From Caulobacteraceae bacterium (GTDB lineage: Bacteria; Pseudomonadota; Alphaproteobacteria; Caulobacterales; Caulobacteraceae), in contig JAQGII010000180.1 of the NCBI GenBank assembly GCA_028291305.1, positions 1 through 15,394 of the forward strand: a DNA stretch of 15,394 nt, written 5' to 3'. A model generated the notes under the pieces. The model made no database searches and was not told the DNA's origin. It worked only from the letters and a program-made list of their open reading frames with translations. A program made the translations under genes and the position numbers. Shown here one piece after another: positions 6,878 to 14,735 of the stretch. How positions within the stretch are numbered: the stretch's first letter is position 1; each line of letters opens with the position of its first letter.

Positions 6878-7777
6878 ATGCGACCCTACTTCTATCTCGG
6901 CGGCAACCGCGGCCTGACCCAGCTCGTTGCGGGCGAGTTCTTCTATGTGAACACCGAGGACCGCAGCATCACGCCGTGGATCCTGCTCGGCGGCTACTGG
7001 GAGATCTTCGTCGACGACGTCCTCTGCGCCCTGGCGCGCCCGGGGGACACCTTCCTCGATGTGGGCGCCAACATGGGCTACTACACGGTCAGGATCGGGG
7101 CGCGGGTCGGGCCCGAGGGCAAGGTGTTCAGCTTCGAACCCAATCCGCACATGTTCGACTTCCTCAGCGACAATGTGATGATCAATGCCTTCCGGGAGCG
7201 CTCGCAGTTGTTCAAAGCGGCCGTGGGCGCCGAAGCGGGCGAGACCTGGTTCAGCTTCCAGCGGCGCGAGCCGGGCGGCGGGGCCGTCCATGAGGACCAG
7301 CTGGGGGTCGAGGACGAGATTCGCGTGTCCGTGGTGGCCCTCGACGACGCGATCCCTGCGGACCAGTCCGTCCACCTGATCAAGATCGACGTGGAAGGCT
7401 TCGAGCCCCAGGCGTTGAGGGGCATGCGCGGACTGTTGGCTCGTTCGCCCGACGCCGCGGTGGTGGTGGAGATGGCCTTCGAGCAATGGCAGCGCTTCGG
7501 CGATCCCATCGCCATCCTGCGCGAGGCGGCCGGCGACCGCGACATCTACCGCATCCATCATCAGGGTTGGATTCAACCCCTGCCCAAGGACGATCCCGCA
7601 TCCGCGCTGGAGGCGGGGTTCGTCTCCTACCTGCTGTTGCTGCCGCCGACGGCGGAGCGCCGCGCGCAGGTGCAGAAATTCCTGCAGGCCGACGCCGACC
7701 CCCGTCCCGTCTCGCTGCGGCTGAGCCGCGTCCAGCGCCTGCGGCAGCGGCTGCGCGCGTGGCTCAACGGCCGCTAG
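6878..7777 (+). CDS. FkbM-family SAM-dependent methyltransferase
   Basis: A 299-residue protein with the FkbM methyltransferase fold. SAM-binding motif I is FLDVGANMGYYT (residues 59-70), motif II is KVFSFEPNP, and the family hallmark IKIDVEGFEPQAL contains Asp171 and Glu173. FkbM proteins usually O-methylate sugars of polysaccharides or small-molecule metabolites; the substrate here is unknown and no polysaccharide genes are adjacent. The C-terminal 50 residues are basic and Arg/Leu-rich. The start is ATG 6878, which brings the protein close to other members' N-terminus; an in-frame ATG at 6824 has no Shine-Dalgarno sequence. The gene lies 86 bases after argF on the same strand and may be read from it, though no terminator or promoter is clear between them. 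Confidence 0.85.
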   Translation: MRPYFYLGGNRGLTQLVAGEFFYVNTEDRSITPWILLGGYWEIFVDDVLCALARPGDTFLDVGANMGYYTVRIGARVGPEGKVFSFEPNPHMFDFLSDNVMINAFRERSQLFKAAVGAEAGETWFSFQRREPGGGAVHEDQLGVEDEIRVSVVALDDAIPADQSVHLIKIDVEGFEPQALRGMRGLLARSPDAAVVVEMAFEQWQRFGDPIAILREAAGDRDIYRIHHQGWIQPLPKDDPASALEAGFVSYLLLLPPTAERRAQVQKFLQADADPRPVSLRLSRVQRLRQRLRAWLNGR

Positions 7778-7787
7778 CCGGTCACCG

Positions 7788-7816
7788 CTCGCATCGGCGG
7801 TCCCGACTCCCTATCT
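7788..7816 (+). promoter_or_regulatory. Possible heat-shock (sigma-32) promoter of hslO
   Basis: CCCTATCT (7809-7816) matches the sigma-32 -10 pattern CCCCATNT at all but one defined position. A weak -35 (CTCGCAT, 7788-7794, 4 of 7 to CTTGAAA) lies 14 bases upstream. It would start transcription about 25 bases before the hslO TTG. A GACTC (GANTC, CcrM-type) site at 7805-7809 touches the -10. The weak -35 makes this tentative. Confidence 0.35.
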
Positions 7817-7847
7817 TGGGGCCAATCCTTCCAGCCAGGCTCCAGTC

Positions 7848-8771
7848 TTGACCCAGTCCCGTCCCGCGGCCCAGCCGCAGCCTCCCGCCAACGACGACCT
7901 CGTCGCCGCCTTCCAGATCGAGGGCTGGCCCGTGCGCGGCCGCGTCGCGCGCATGTCCGACGTCGTCAACGACATCCTGACCCGGCACGCCTATCCCGAG
8001 CCGGTGGCCAACCTGCTGGGCGAGGCCTGCGCCCTGGCCGCCCTGGTCGGCTCCAGCCTGAAGTTCGAGGGCCGCCTGATCGTCCAGGCCCAGGGCGACG
8101 GGCCGGTGGCCTATGTGGTGTGCGACTACGACACCGAAGGCTCGCTGCGCGGCTACTGCCGCTATGACGCCGAACGGGTGGCCGAGGCGTCCAAGGGCTT
8201 CGTGCGTCCGGGCGCGCGCACCCTGCTGGGCGAGGGCGTGTTCGTCATGACCATCGACCAGGGGCCGGACACGGAGCGCTACCAGGGCATCACGCCGATC
8301 GAGGGCGAGACCCTGGCCCTGTGCGCCGAGCAGTATTTCGACCAGTCCGAGCAGACCCCGACGCGGGTGCGCCTGGCGGTGGCCCAGCTGGCGACCGACA
8401 AGGGCTTCGTCTGGCGCGCCGGCGGCATGCTCCTGCAGAACATCGCCGAGGACGACGCGCGCGGGCCGACCCAGGACGTCTGGGAGCGGGCGCAGGCCCT
8501 GTTCGAGACCCTGGGCGAGGACGAGCTGGTCGATCCGACCGTGCCGCCCGAGACCCTGCTCTGGCGCCTGTTCAACGAGGACGGCGTGCGCCTGTTCGAG
8601 CCCCGGCCGCTGCGCGCCTTCTGCCGCTGCTCGCGCGACCGCATCCTGGGCGTGCTGCAATCCTTCGGCGCCGACGAGCGCAGGGACATGGTGGAGGCCG
8701 ACGGCAAGATCCGCGTCACCTGCGAATATTGCTCGCGCACCTACGAGATCGAGCCGCAGGCGGTGGATTAG
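7848..8771 (+). CDS. hslO: Redox-regulated chaperone Hsp33
   Basis: Hsp33 is a cytoplasmic holdase switched on by oxidative unfolding. The 307-residue protein has the N-terminal core (DDLVAAFQIEGWPVRGRVAR, YPEPVANLLGEACALAALV, LIVQAQGDGPV, GYCRYD, ITPIEG) and the C-terminal zinc/redox centre: Cys259 and Cys261 (CRC), then Cys292 and Cys295 (CEYC), 30 residues apart, the classic CxC-x27-32-CxxC. All four zinc ligands are present, so a redox switch is expected. Start TTG 7848 is the first usable codon before the conserved core, but no strong Shine-Dalgarno sequence precedes it, so the exact start is uncertain. A possible heat-shock promoter lies just upstream. It converges on apaG with a 28-base gap that holds no T-tailed hairpin. 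Confidence 0.95.
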   Translation: MTQSRPAAQPQPPANDDLVAAFQIEGWPVRGRVARMSDVVNDILTRHAYPEPVANLLGEACALAALVGSSLKFEGRLIVQAQGDGPVAYVVCDYDTEGSLRGYCRYDAERVAEASKGFVRPGARTLLGEGVFVMTIDQGPDTERYQGITPIEGETLALCAEQYFDQSEQTPTRVRLAVAQLATDKGFVWRAGGMLLQNIAEDDARGPTQDVWERAQALFETLGEDELVDPTVPPETLLWRLFNEDGVRLFEPRPLRAFCRCSRDRILGVLQSFGADERRDMVEADGKIRVTCEYCSRTYEIEPQAVD

Positions 8772-8799
8772 CGGCAGTCGGGTCCGCCGCCGGCCGGCC

Positions 8800-9246
8800 T
8801 CAGTTCATCCGCTTGCGCGCGTCCGGCAGGTCCAGGGAGAACTGCGGGACGTGGACCTCGAAGGTGTCGCCTTCGGGGGTGACCATGCGGTAGCTGCCGC
8901 GCATTATCCCCGACGGCGTGGTCAGCGGGCAGGCGGAGGCGTAGCGATAGGCCTCGCCGGGCTTCAGTTCGGGCTGCTCGCCCACCACGCCCGCGCCCTT
9001 GACCTCTTCGGTGCGGTTCAGGGCGTCGGTGATGATCCAGTGGCGCGACACCAGCTGCACCTCGGCCGTGCTGCGGTTCTCGATCTCCACCGTATAGGCC
9101 CACACATAGCGGCCCCGTTCGCGGCTGGACTGCTCGGGCAGGAAGCTGGGCGTCACGCGCACGGTGATGCCCCGCGTCTCCTGGACGTAGACGGGGACGT
9201 CGGCGGAGCGGCCGCGGCGGGGGATGCGTTGCTGGATGGTGGTCAT
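8800..9246 (-). CDS. apaG: ApaG domain protein (Co2+/Mg2+ efflux-associated ApaG)
   Basis: A 148-residue protein made of one ApaG (DUF525) beta-sandwich domain. Conserved pieces are ITVRVTPSFLPEQS, YTVEIENRSTAEVQLVSRHWIITD, the glycine-rich GAGVVGEQPELKPGE loop, YRYASACPLTTPSGIMRGSYRMV and a C-terminal F.V.VPQFSLD strand. ApaG is named from E. coli, where it was linked to cobalt and magnesium handling; its biochemical role is not settled. The ATG at 9246 lies 5 bases after the metZ stop, so the two are co-transcribed. The extra N-terminal 17 residues (TTIQQRIPRRGRSADVP) are basic and precede the domain. Confidence 0.93.
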   Translation of the reverse strand: MTTIQQRIPRRGRSADVPVYVQETRGITVRVTPSFLPEQSSRERGRYVWAYTVEIENRSTAEVQLVSRHWIITDALNRTEEVKGAGVVGEQPELKPGEAYRYASACPLTTPSGIMRGSYRMVTPEGDTFEVHVPQFSLDLPDARKRMN

Positions 9247-9251
9247 CGCGG

Positions 9252-10451
9252 CTAGGCCCGGTCCAGCGCCCGCAGCAGGTCGCGGGTCAGGTCGCCGGCG
9301 CCCTCCAGCCCCACGTTCAGGCGGATGCAGCCGTCGGTCAGGCCGATCGCCAGCCGTTCCTCTTCGGGCGTCGAGCGATGGGTGGTGGTCCACGGATGGG
9401 TGGCCATCGACTTGGCGTCGCCGAGGTTGTTGGAGATGTCCACCAACTCCAGCGCGTTCAGCACGTTGAAGGCGGCGCGCGCGTCACCGACGTCGAAGCT
9501 GACGATGTTGCTGCCGCCGGTCATCTGCTTCCTGACGATGTCGATCTGCGGATGGCTCGGGTGGGTCGGATAGAAGATGCGCTTCACCTTGGCGTGCTCG
9601 CCCATCAGGTCGGCCAGCATCGCCGCCGTCTCGCTCTGGCGGCGCACGCGCAGGTCCAGCGTCTCCATGCCCTTCAGCAGCACCCAGGCGTTGAACGGCG
9701 ACAGGGCCGGGCCCAGGTGGCGGAAGGGGTCGCGGTAGGCCTCCTCGATCAGCGCGGCCTTGCCCAGCAGGGCCCCGCCCAACACCCGGCCGCCGCCGTC
9801 GATATGCTTGGTGGCGGAATAGACGACGATGTCGGCGCCCAGCTCCAGCGGCTTCTGGAAGATCGGCGTGGCGAACACATTGTCGACGATGACCTTGGCC
9901 CCGATCTCCTTGGCCAGGGCGCAGACCGCCGCGATGTCGGTCATCTCCAGCAAGGGGTTGGCCGGGGTTTCGATGAACAGCAGGGTGGTGTTGGGCCGCA
10001 CGGCGTCGCGCCAGGCCTGGATGTCGAAGCCCGGCACGAAGCTGGTTTCGACGCCGAAGCGCGGCAGCCAGTTGGCGGCGATCCAGCGGCACGAGCCGAA
10101 CAGGGCCCGGCCCGCGATCATGTGGTCGCCGGCCTTGACCAGGCCCTGGATGGCCATGGCCACGGCGGCCATGCCGGAGGCGGCGGAACGGCAGGTCTCG
10201 GCGCCTTCGAGCAGCGCCAGCCGTTCCTCGAACATGCGGCAGGTGGGGTTGGCGTAGCGCGAATAGACATAGCCCGGCTCGTCGCCCGCAAAGCGCGCGT
10301 CGGCCTGTTCGGCGCTGTCGTAGACGAAGCCCTGGGTCAGGTAGAGGGCCTCGGCCGTCTCGCCGAACATCGAGCGGCTGATGCCGCCGCGGATCAGCTT
10401 GGTGGCCGTCTCCCAGCTGTTGGGATCGGTAGGTTCGCCGTCGCTCGCCAT
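9252..10451 (-). CDS. metZ: O-succinylhomoserine sulfhydrylase
   Basis: MetZ makes homocysteine directly from O-succinylhomoserine and sulfide in methionine biosynthesis. The 399-residue protein is a Cys/Met-metabolism PLP enzyme of usual length. Visible are YSRYANPTCRMFEERLALLEG, the cofactor-stacking region RSAASGMAAVAMAI, the ETPANPLLEMTDI block, the DNVFATPIFQKPLELGADIVVYSATKHIDGGGRVLGG segment (quoted in parts: DNVFATP; SATKHIDGG) with Schiff-base Lys215, and the C-terminal THPWTTTHRSTPEEERL..GLTDGCIRLNVGLE. The SATKHIDGGGRV form separates MetZ from cystathionine gamma-synthase, though this split is not absolute. ATG 10451 has GAAGGGAA upstream. The gene leads the metZ-apaG operon and is divergent from the dCTP deaminase frame. 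No SAM-II riboswitch is seen in the leader. Confidence 0.92.
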   Translation of the reverse strand: MASDGEPTDPNSWETATKLIRGGISRSMFGETAEALYLTQGFVYDSAEQADARFAGDEPGYVYSRYANPTCRMFEERLALLEGAETCRSAASGMAAVAMAIQGLVKAGDHMIAGRALFGSCRWIAANWLPRFGVETSFVPGFDIQAWRDAVRPNTTLLFIETPANPLLEMTDIAAVCALAKEIGAKVIVDNVFATPIFQKPLELGADIVVYSATKHIDGGGRVLGGALLGKAALIEEAYRDPFRHLGPALSPFNAWVLLKGMETLDLRVRRQSETAAMLADLMGEHAKVKRIFYPTHPSHPQIDIVRKQMTGGSNIVSFDVGDARAAFNVLNALELVDISNNLGDAKSMATHPWTTTHRSTPEEERLAIGLTDGCIRLNVGLEGAGDLTRDLLRALDRA

Positions 10452-10474
10452 GGGGGTTCCCTTCGAAGCGCGGC

Positions 10475-10503
10475 ATGAAAGGCGCCGAGGGGGGTCAGGT
10501 CAA
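10475..10503 (-). promoter_or_regulatory. Likely promoter of metZ-apaG
   Basis: On the minus strand TTGACC (10503-10498, 5 of 6 to consensus) and TTTCAT (10480-10475, 4 of 6) are separated by exactly 17 bases. Transcription would start near 10468, 17 bases before the metZ ATG. This short leader leaves no room for a riboswitch. A GACTC site lies just upstream at 10521-10525. Confidence 0.4.
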
Positions 10504-10561
10504 GGCCGCGATTGTCGTGAGACTCTGGACAGACGCGGACGGGGCGGCGAGTGTCTGCGGA

Positions 10562-11611
10562 ATGACCCTGCTGACTCCTTCCCCCATCGGCGCGCTCGAC
10601 CTGGGCGCGCCCGGCATCCTGCCCTCCCAAGCCATCGACGCCCTGATTCGCCAGGGCGCCGTCATGTCGCAGACGCCCTTCGACCACGACCAGGTGCAGC
10701 CGGCGAGCCTCGACCTGCGGCTCGGCGAGCGGGCCTGGCGGGTGCGCGCCTCCTTCCTGCCGGGGCTCGGCCGCCGGGTGGCGGAGCGGTTGAAAGATGT
10801 TGCGATGCACCAGCTCGATCTCACCACCGGCGCGGTGTTCGAGAAGGGATGCGTCTACATCGCCGAGCTGCAGGAGCGGCTGAAGCTGCCCGCCGGGGTC
10901 GCGGCGCGGGCCAATCCCAAGAGCTCCACCGGCCGGGTCGACGTGTTCGTGCGCCTGCTCACCGACCACAGCCGCGCCTTCGACGACGTGGCCGAGGGCT
11001 ATGACGGGCCGATGTATGTCGAGATCGCGCCGCAGACCTTCTCGGAGCTGCCGCGGGCCGCCACGCGGCTGAACCAGCAGCGCCTCAAGAGCGGCGAGCC
11101 GCCGCGCCAGTAGACCAACAGCGAGGGCTTGTACCTGACCCAGACCCTGGCGGGCTTCCGCGGCCGCCGTCACGCCGGCGTCATCGACCTGGACAAGGAA
11201 GACGGCCACGATCCGCGCGACTTCTGGGAGCCGCTCGAGGCGCGCCACGGCGAGCTGCTGCTTGATCCCGGCGAATTCTACATCCTGGCGTCGAAGGAGG
11301 CGGTGCAGATCCCCGTGCTGCAGGCCGCCGAGATGACGCCGATCGATCCCTCGGTCGGGGAGTTCCGCGTCCACTACGCCGGCTTCTTCGACCCCGGCTT
11401 CGGCGCCGAGGAGACTGAGAGCGTCGGCTCCAAGGGGGTGCTGGAGGTGCGCAGCCACGAGACGCCGTTCCTCCTGGAAGACGGACAGACGGTGGCGCGG
11501 CTGGTGTTCGAACCCCTCACCGAGCGGCCCCAGCGCCTCTATGGCCAGGACGGGTCCCACTACCAGGGGCAGGGCCTGAAGCTCTCCAAGCACTTCAAGC
11601 CTTGGCTTTAG
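10562..11611 (+). pseudogene. dcd: 2'-deoxycytidine 5'-triphosphate deaminase, split by an in-frame TAG
   Basis: The frame encodes the long two-domain alphaproteobacterial dCTP deaminase (dUTP synthesis for dTTP). Codons 1-183 (10562-11110) hold the first domain: VQPASLDLRLGERAWRVRASFLPG, NPKSSTGRVDVFVR with Arg125 and YVEIAPQTFSELP with Glu154, matching the catalytic Arg and Glu of dCTP deaminases. A TAG at 11111-11113 stops it. The same frame continues to 11611 with the second domain: RRHAGVIDLDK, DFWEPL, LLLDPGEFYILASKEAV, GEFRVHYAGFFDPGFG, EVRSHETPF. The linker between the domains looks about 15-25 residues shorter than I recall for relatives, so a deletion may accompany the stop. A TTG at 11129 has no properly spaced ribosome site, so re-initiation is unlikely. 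Alternatives are a sequencing error, TAG readthrough or two split subunits. ATG 10562 is the start, with only a weak GCGGA before it. Confidence 0.8.
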
Positions 11612-11612
11612 C

Positions 11613-12032
11613 CTAGATGTAGACGACCGGTTTGGCGGCGACCGGTCCGGCGCGCAGCAGCCGGGCGACGCGGTCCAGCAGTTGCGCGTCCCTGAACGGC
11701 TTGGACAGGAAGTCGCGCGCCCCCAGCTGGAGGGCCCGGCGCACGTCCTCGGGGGAATTGCGCGCGGTCAGCACCATGATCGGCATCCGGCGGGGGGCGG
11801 CCGGGTTCTCGCGCAGCTTGCGCATCACGCCGAAGCCGTCCAGCCCGGGCATGTTGACGTCCAGGATCACCGCGTGGGGTCGGCTGGACAGGATGCCGCT
11901 GACCGCCTGCAGGCCGTCGCGCGCATAGAGGGCCGCATAGCCCGCCACGCTTAGGCGCGTGACGATCAGCTCCAGCGTCGCCGGGTCGTCCTCGGCGACG
12001 AAGATGCGGGTCCTGGACCTATCGAGCGACAT
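11613..12032 (-). CDS. Single-domain response regulator paired with the upstream hybrid kinase
   Basis: A 139-residue receiver domain with no output domain. Residues seen: Asp15-Asp16 (VAEDDPATLE), phospho-acceptor Asp58 in VILDVNMPGLDGFGVM, Thr89 in MVLTARN and Lys111 in FLSKPF. The PEDVRRALQLGARDFLSKPF stretch is typical of PleD/DivK-like receivers. The ATG overlaps the last 14 bases of the hybrid kinase gene, so the two are co-translated and the protein is a likely phosphorelay partner; the target further down is unknown. The C-terminus carries about 12 extra residues (GPVAAKPVVYI). It converges on the broken dCTP deaminase frame with one base between the stop codons. Confidence 0.93.
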   Translation of the reverse strand: MSLDRSRTRIFVAEDDPATLELIVTRLSVAGYAALYARDGLQAVSGILSSRPHAVILDVNMPGLDGFGVMRKLRENPAAPRRMPIMVLTARNSPEDVRRALQLGARDFLSKPFRDAQLLDRVARLLRAGPVAAKPVVYI

Positions 12033-14460
12033 CGAGGGTCTCCGGGATGGCCGGATGTTGGGGCGTCAGCACATTGGCCAGGGCCCGGATCAGGGCCGCC
12101 GCCGACAGGGGCTTGGCCACCAGGGCGTCGAACAGCCCCGGTTGCATCCGGGCGGTCACGTCGGCCGAGAAGGCGATGATCGGCACGCATATGTTGGGTC
12201 CGTCTTCGCTGCGGATGCGGCGGGCGGCGGCCACCCCGTCCAGGCGGGGCATGCGCAGGTCCATCAGGATCACGTCGAACGGCGCCTCCTGGGCCGCGGT
12301 GACCGCCTCCAGCCCATCGCAGGCCTCGGTCAGCTCGACCTCCAGCCCCTCCAGCACGGTGCGCACCAGCGCGCGGTTGACGTGGTTGTCCTCGGCCAGC
12401 AGCACGCGGCATCCGGGCGGGATCATGGAGGGCTCGGCGCACGCCTCCGCCTGGCTGGCGACGTCGGCGGCCAGAGGGGCCGGAATGGAGAACCAGAACC
12501 GCGAGCCCGAGCCGACGGTGCTGTCCACGCCGATCTCGCCGCCCATGGCCTCCACCAGGCCCTTGCAGATCGCCAGCCCCAGGCCGGTCCCGCCAAAGCG
12601 GCGCGTGGTCGATCCGTCGACCTGGGAGAAGCGGCGGAACAGGCGGTCGGCGTCCTGCGCGGCGATGCCGGGACCGCTGTCCACCACGGCGAAGCTCAGG
12701 CGCTCGCGCCCGGGGTCGTAGCCGGCCTCCAGGCGTACGCCTCCGGCCGAAGTGAACTTGACGGCGTTGCCCAGCAGGTTGAGCAGGATCTGGCGCACCC
12801 GGTCGGAGTCGATGGCGGCGGCCGGCGGCAGGGCGTCCAGGCCCTCGGCCGTCAGGTCCAGGTTCTTGTCGGCGGCCTGCAGCGCGAACAGGTCCAGCAT
12901 GTCGCCGGCGACCTTGGCCGGCGAGACGGGGAGGGGTTTGATATCGACCTGGCCGGACTCCAGCTTGGAGAAGTCGAGGATGTCGTTGACGGTGGCCAGC
13001 AGCACCTCGCCGGCGTTGGATATCCGGGCCAGGTAGCTCCTGTTGGCGGGGCTGAGGTCCGCGCCTTCGGCGATCAGGGCGGAGAAGCCCAGCACCGCAG
13101 TCAGCGGCGTGCGCAGTTCGTGGCTCATGTTGGCCAGGAAATCCGATTTGACCGCCGCGGCCGCCTCGGCCTCGATCCGCGCCTGCTCCAGCTCCTCGTC
13201 GGCCTGCTTGCGGGCGGTGATGTCGCGCACCACGTCGGTGATCCCGGCGGTCGCGCCGGCCTCGGCGTCGAGGGCGAAAGTGGGCCGCCCCTCCAGCCAC
13301 AGGGTCCGCCCGTCCTGGCGGACCAGGCGGTATTCGATCGGCTGCGGCGGGACCGCGCCGCGCCCCGCCAGCTGCGCCGCCATGGCGGCCTCGATGGGCT
13401 GGGCGTCCTCGGCATGCAGCAGGTCGGACCAGCGCTGGCCGAGCAGGTCCTCCGGCCGGCGCCCGGTGATCGGTCCGGCCGCCGGCGAGACGTAGGTCAG
13501 GCGCCCAGCCGCGTCGCTGCGCATGATCAGGTCGGAGGCGTTCTCGGCCAGCAGCCGGTACTGGGCCTCGCTCCTGCGGATATCCTCCAGGTTGCGCACC
13601 TGGTCGGTGACGTCCTGGAACACGCCGATTACCGCCATCACCTCGCCGGCCGGGTCCAGATCGCAGACGCCCTTGGCGATGACGTGGCGCAGTTCGCCGT
13701 CCGCGCGGTTCAGCCGGAACTGGAACTGGAAGCTGCCCTTGGTGGCGACGGCCTGTTGCACCTTGTCGACCACCCCCTGCCGGTCGTCGGGATGGTAGTA
13801 GTCGAGGCCCTCGCTGAACGAGGGGGCGCTGGAGCCCGGGGGAAGACCGTGGATGGCGTAGACCGCGTCGGACCAGATCATGCGTTCGGCGGCGAGATCG
13901 ATCCGCCAGTGGCCGACCCCGGCCATGGTCTCGGCCAGGTCCAGCATCCGGCGCCGTTCGCGGGCGGCGCGGTTGGAGCGGCGAAGCTCCAGTTCATCGA
14001 CGGCGATCTTGGCCAGGGTGCGCAGGCGGTTCAGCCGGCTGGGCAGGGGGGTGGCGCGGGGCTTGGTGTCGATCACGCAGACCGTGCCCAGGTTGTGTCC
14101 GCTCGGCGTGGTCAGGACGGCGCCGGCATAGAAGCGGATCCTGGGCCCATCCACCACCAGGGGGTTGGAGCACAGCAGCGGATCGGCGGCGGCGTCCTCT
14201 ACCACCATCACGGCGTCCGGGCCCTGCTCGATGGCCCGGGCGCAGAACGACCATCTGCGCTCGTCGGTGGCGCAGGTCTCCAGGCCGCGGCGCGACTTGA
14301 ACCACTGGCGGTCGCGGTCGATCAGGGTCATCAGGGCGATGGGCGTGTCGAACAGCTCGGCCGCAAGGGCGGTCAGGCGGTCGAACGCCTCCTCCGGCGC
14401 GGTGTCGAGCACGCCGTAGTCCACAAGCTCGGCGATACGTTCGGCTTCCGCGCGGTCCAT
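12019..14460 (-). CDS. Soluble hybrid histidine kinase GAF-PAS-PAS-HisKA-HATPase-REC
   Basis: An 813-residue cytoplasmic sensor kinase with no transmembrane segment. Order: GAF at about 5-160 (AELVDYGVLDTAPEEAFDRL start, ALMTLIDRDRQWFKSRRGL); PAS 1 at about 170-285 (GVGHWRIDL, HGLPPGS, YYHPDDRQ); PAS 2 at about 295-420 (LLAENASDLIMRSD, DVVRDITARKQADEELEQ); HisKA with His447 in FLANMSHELRTPL; HATPase with N box ILLNLLGNAVKFT, VDSGPGI and FGGTGLGLAI; C-terminal receiver at about 680-800 with Asp734 in ILMDLRMPRLDG and Lys in LVAKPLS. It likely senses an intracellular cue through GAF/PAS and passes phosphate from His447 to Asp734; an external Hpt protein would be needed onward. ATG 14460 is chosen for GGGAGA 5 bases upstream; ATG 14490 has none. 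The downstream response regulator overlaps by 14 bases. Confidence 0.95.
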   Translation of the reverse strand: MDRAEAERIAELVDYGVLDTAPEEAFDRLTALAAELFDTPIALMTLIDRDRQWFKSRRGLETCATDERRWSFCARAIEQGPDAVMVVEDAAADPLLCSNPLVVDGPRIRFYAGAVLTTPSGHNLGTVCVIDTKPRATPLPSRLNRLRTLAKIAVDELELRRSNRAARERRRMLDLAETMAGVGHWRIDLAAERMIWSDAVYAIHGLPPGSSAPSFSEGLDYYHPDDRQGVVDKVQQAVATKGSFQFQFRLNRADGELRHVIAKGVCDLDPAGEVMAVIGVFQDVTDQVRNLEDIRRSEAQYRLLAENASDLIMRSDAAGRLTYVSPAAGPITGRRPEDLLGQRWSDLLHAEDAQPIEAAMAAQLAGRGAVPPQPIEYRLVRQDGRTLWLEGRPTFALDAEAGATAGITDVVRDITARKQADEELEQARIEAEAAAAVKSDFLANMSHELRTPLTAVLGFSALIAEGADLSPANRSYLARISNAGEVLLATVNDILDFSKLESGQVDIKPLPVSPAKVAGDMLDLFALQAADKNLDLTAEGLDALPPAAAIDSDRVRQILLNLLGNAVKFTSAGGVRLEAGYDPGRERLSFAVVDSGPGIAAQDADRLFRRFSQVDGSTTRRFGGTGLGLAICKGLVEAMGGEIGVDSTVGSGSRFWFSIPAPLAADVASQAEACAEPSMIPPGCRVLLAEDNHVNRALVRTVLEGLEVELTEACDGLEAVTAAQEAPFDVILMDLRMPRLDGVAAARRIRSEDGPNICVPIIAFSADVTARMQPGLFDALVAKPLSAAALIRALANVLTPQHPAIPETLDVAR

Positions 14461-14465
14461 CGGGC

Positions 14466-14471
14466 TCTCCC
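14466..14471 (-). promoter_or_regulatory. Ribosome binding site of the hybrid kinase
   Basis: GGGAGA on the minus strand, 5 bases from the ATG at 14460-14458. It decides for this start over the in-frame ATG 30 bases further upstream, which would place this site inside the coding sequence. Confidence 0.65.
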
Positions 14472-14618
14472 AAGGTCCGCAAGGTCGCACGCCAGGTGCA
14501 AAACAACCTTTAATCGGGGTGCGGCTTCCCCGCGCCCGCGGTGCGCTGAAGGCCCGGGGCGTGCGTATATCGCTGAGCGGCGCGCCGGCCGGACCCGTCC
14601 TGCGGCGTTGCGCCCGCC

Positions 14619-14647
14619 TTGAGCCGGGCGGGAAGACCGGCTAATCA
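14619..14647 (+). promoter_or_regulatory. Candidate promoter of tRNA-Gly
   Basis: TTGAGCC (14619-14625) and GCTAATCA (14640-14647) lie 14 bases apart. This resembles the Caulobacter housekeeping pattern TTGACGS-N10-14-GCTANAWC, with GCTA fully matched. Transcription would begin about 5-8 bases before the mature tRNA. Confidence 0.45.
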
Positions 14648-14660
14648 TCGCCGCGCCGAT

Positions 14661-14735
<75 letters not shown>

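Noticed and set aside
10452..10561. A SAM-responsive riboswitch (SAM-II type) in the metZ leader.
   Set aside because: The expected A-rich pseudoknot elements are missing and the likely promoter leaves only about 17 bases of leader.
11129..11611. The second half of the dCTP deaminase frame as an independent gene from TTG 11129.
   Set aside because: GCGAGG sits too close to the TTG to serve as a ribosome site and the text joins in frame with the first half, so a broken single gene is simpler.
14480..14520. A CtrA site upstream of the hybrid kinase (TTAA-N7-TTTG on the minus strand).
   Set aside because: The second half matches TTAA at only 2 of 4 positions, too weak to claim.
11959..14622. 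An 887-codon open frame on the plus strand opposite the hybrid kinase.
   Set aside because: It is Gly/Gln/His/Val-rich text without domain motifs, the expected mirror of a GC-rich gene, and the minus strand carries complete kinase motifs.
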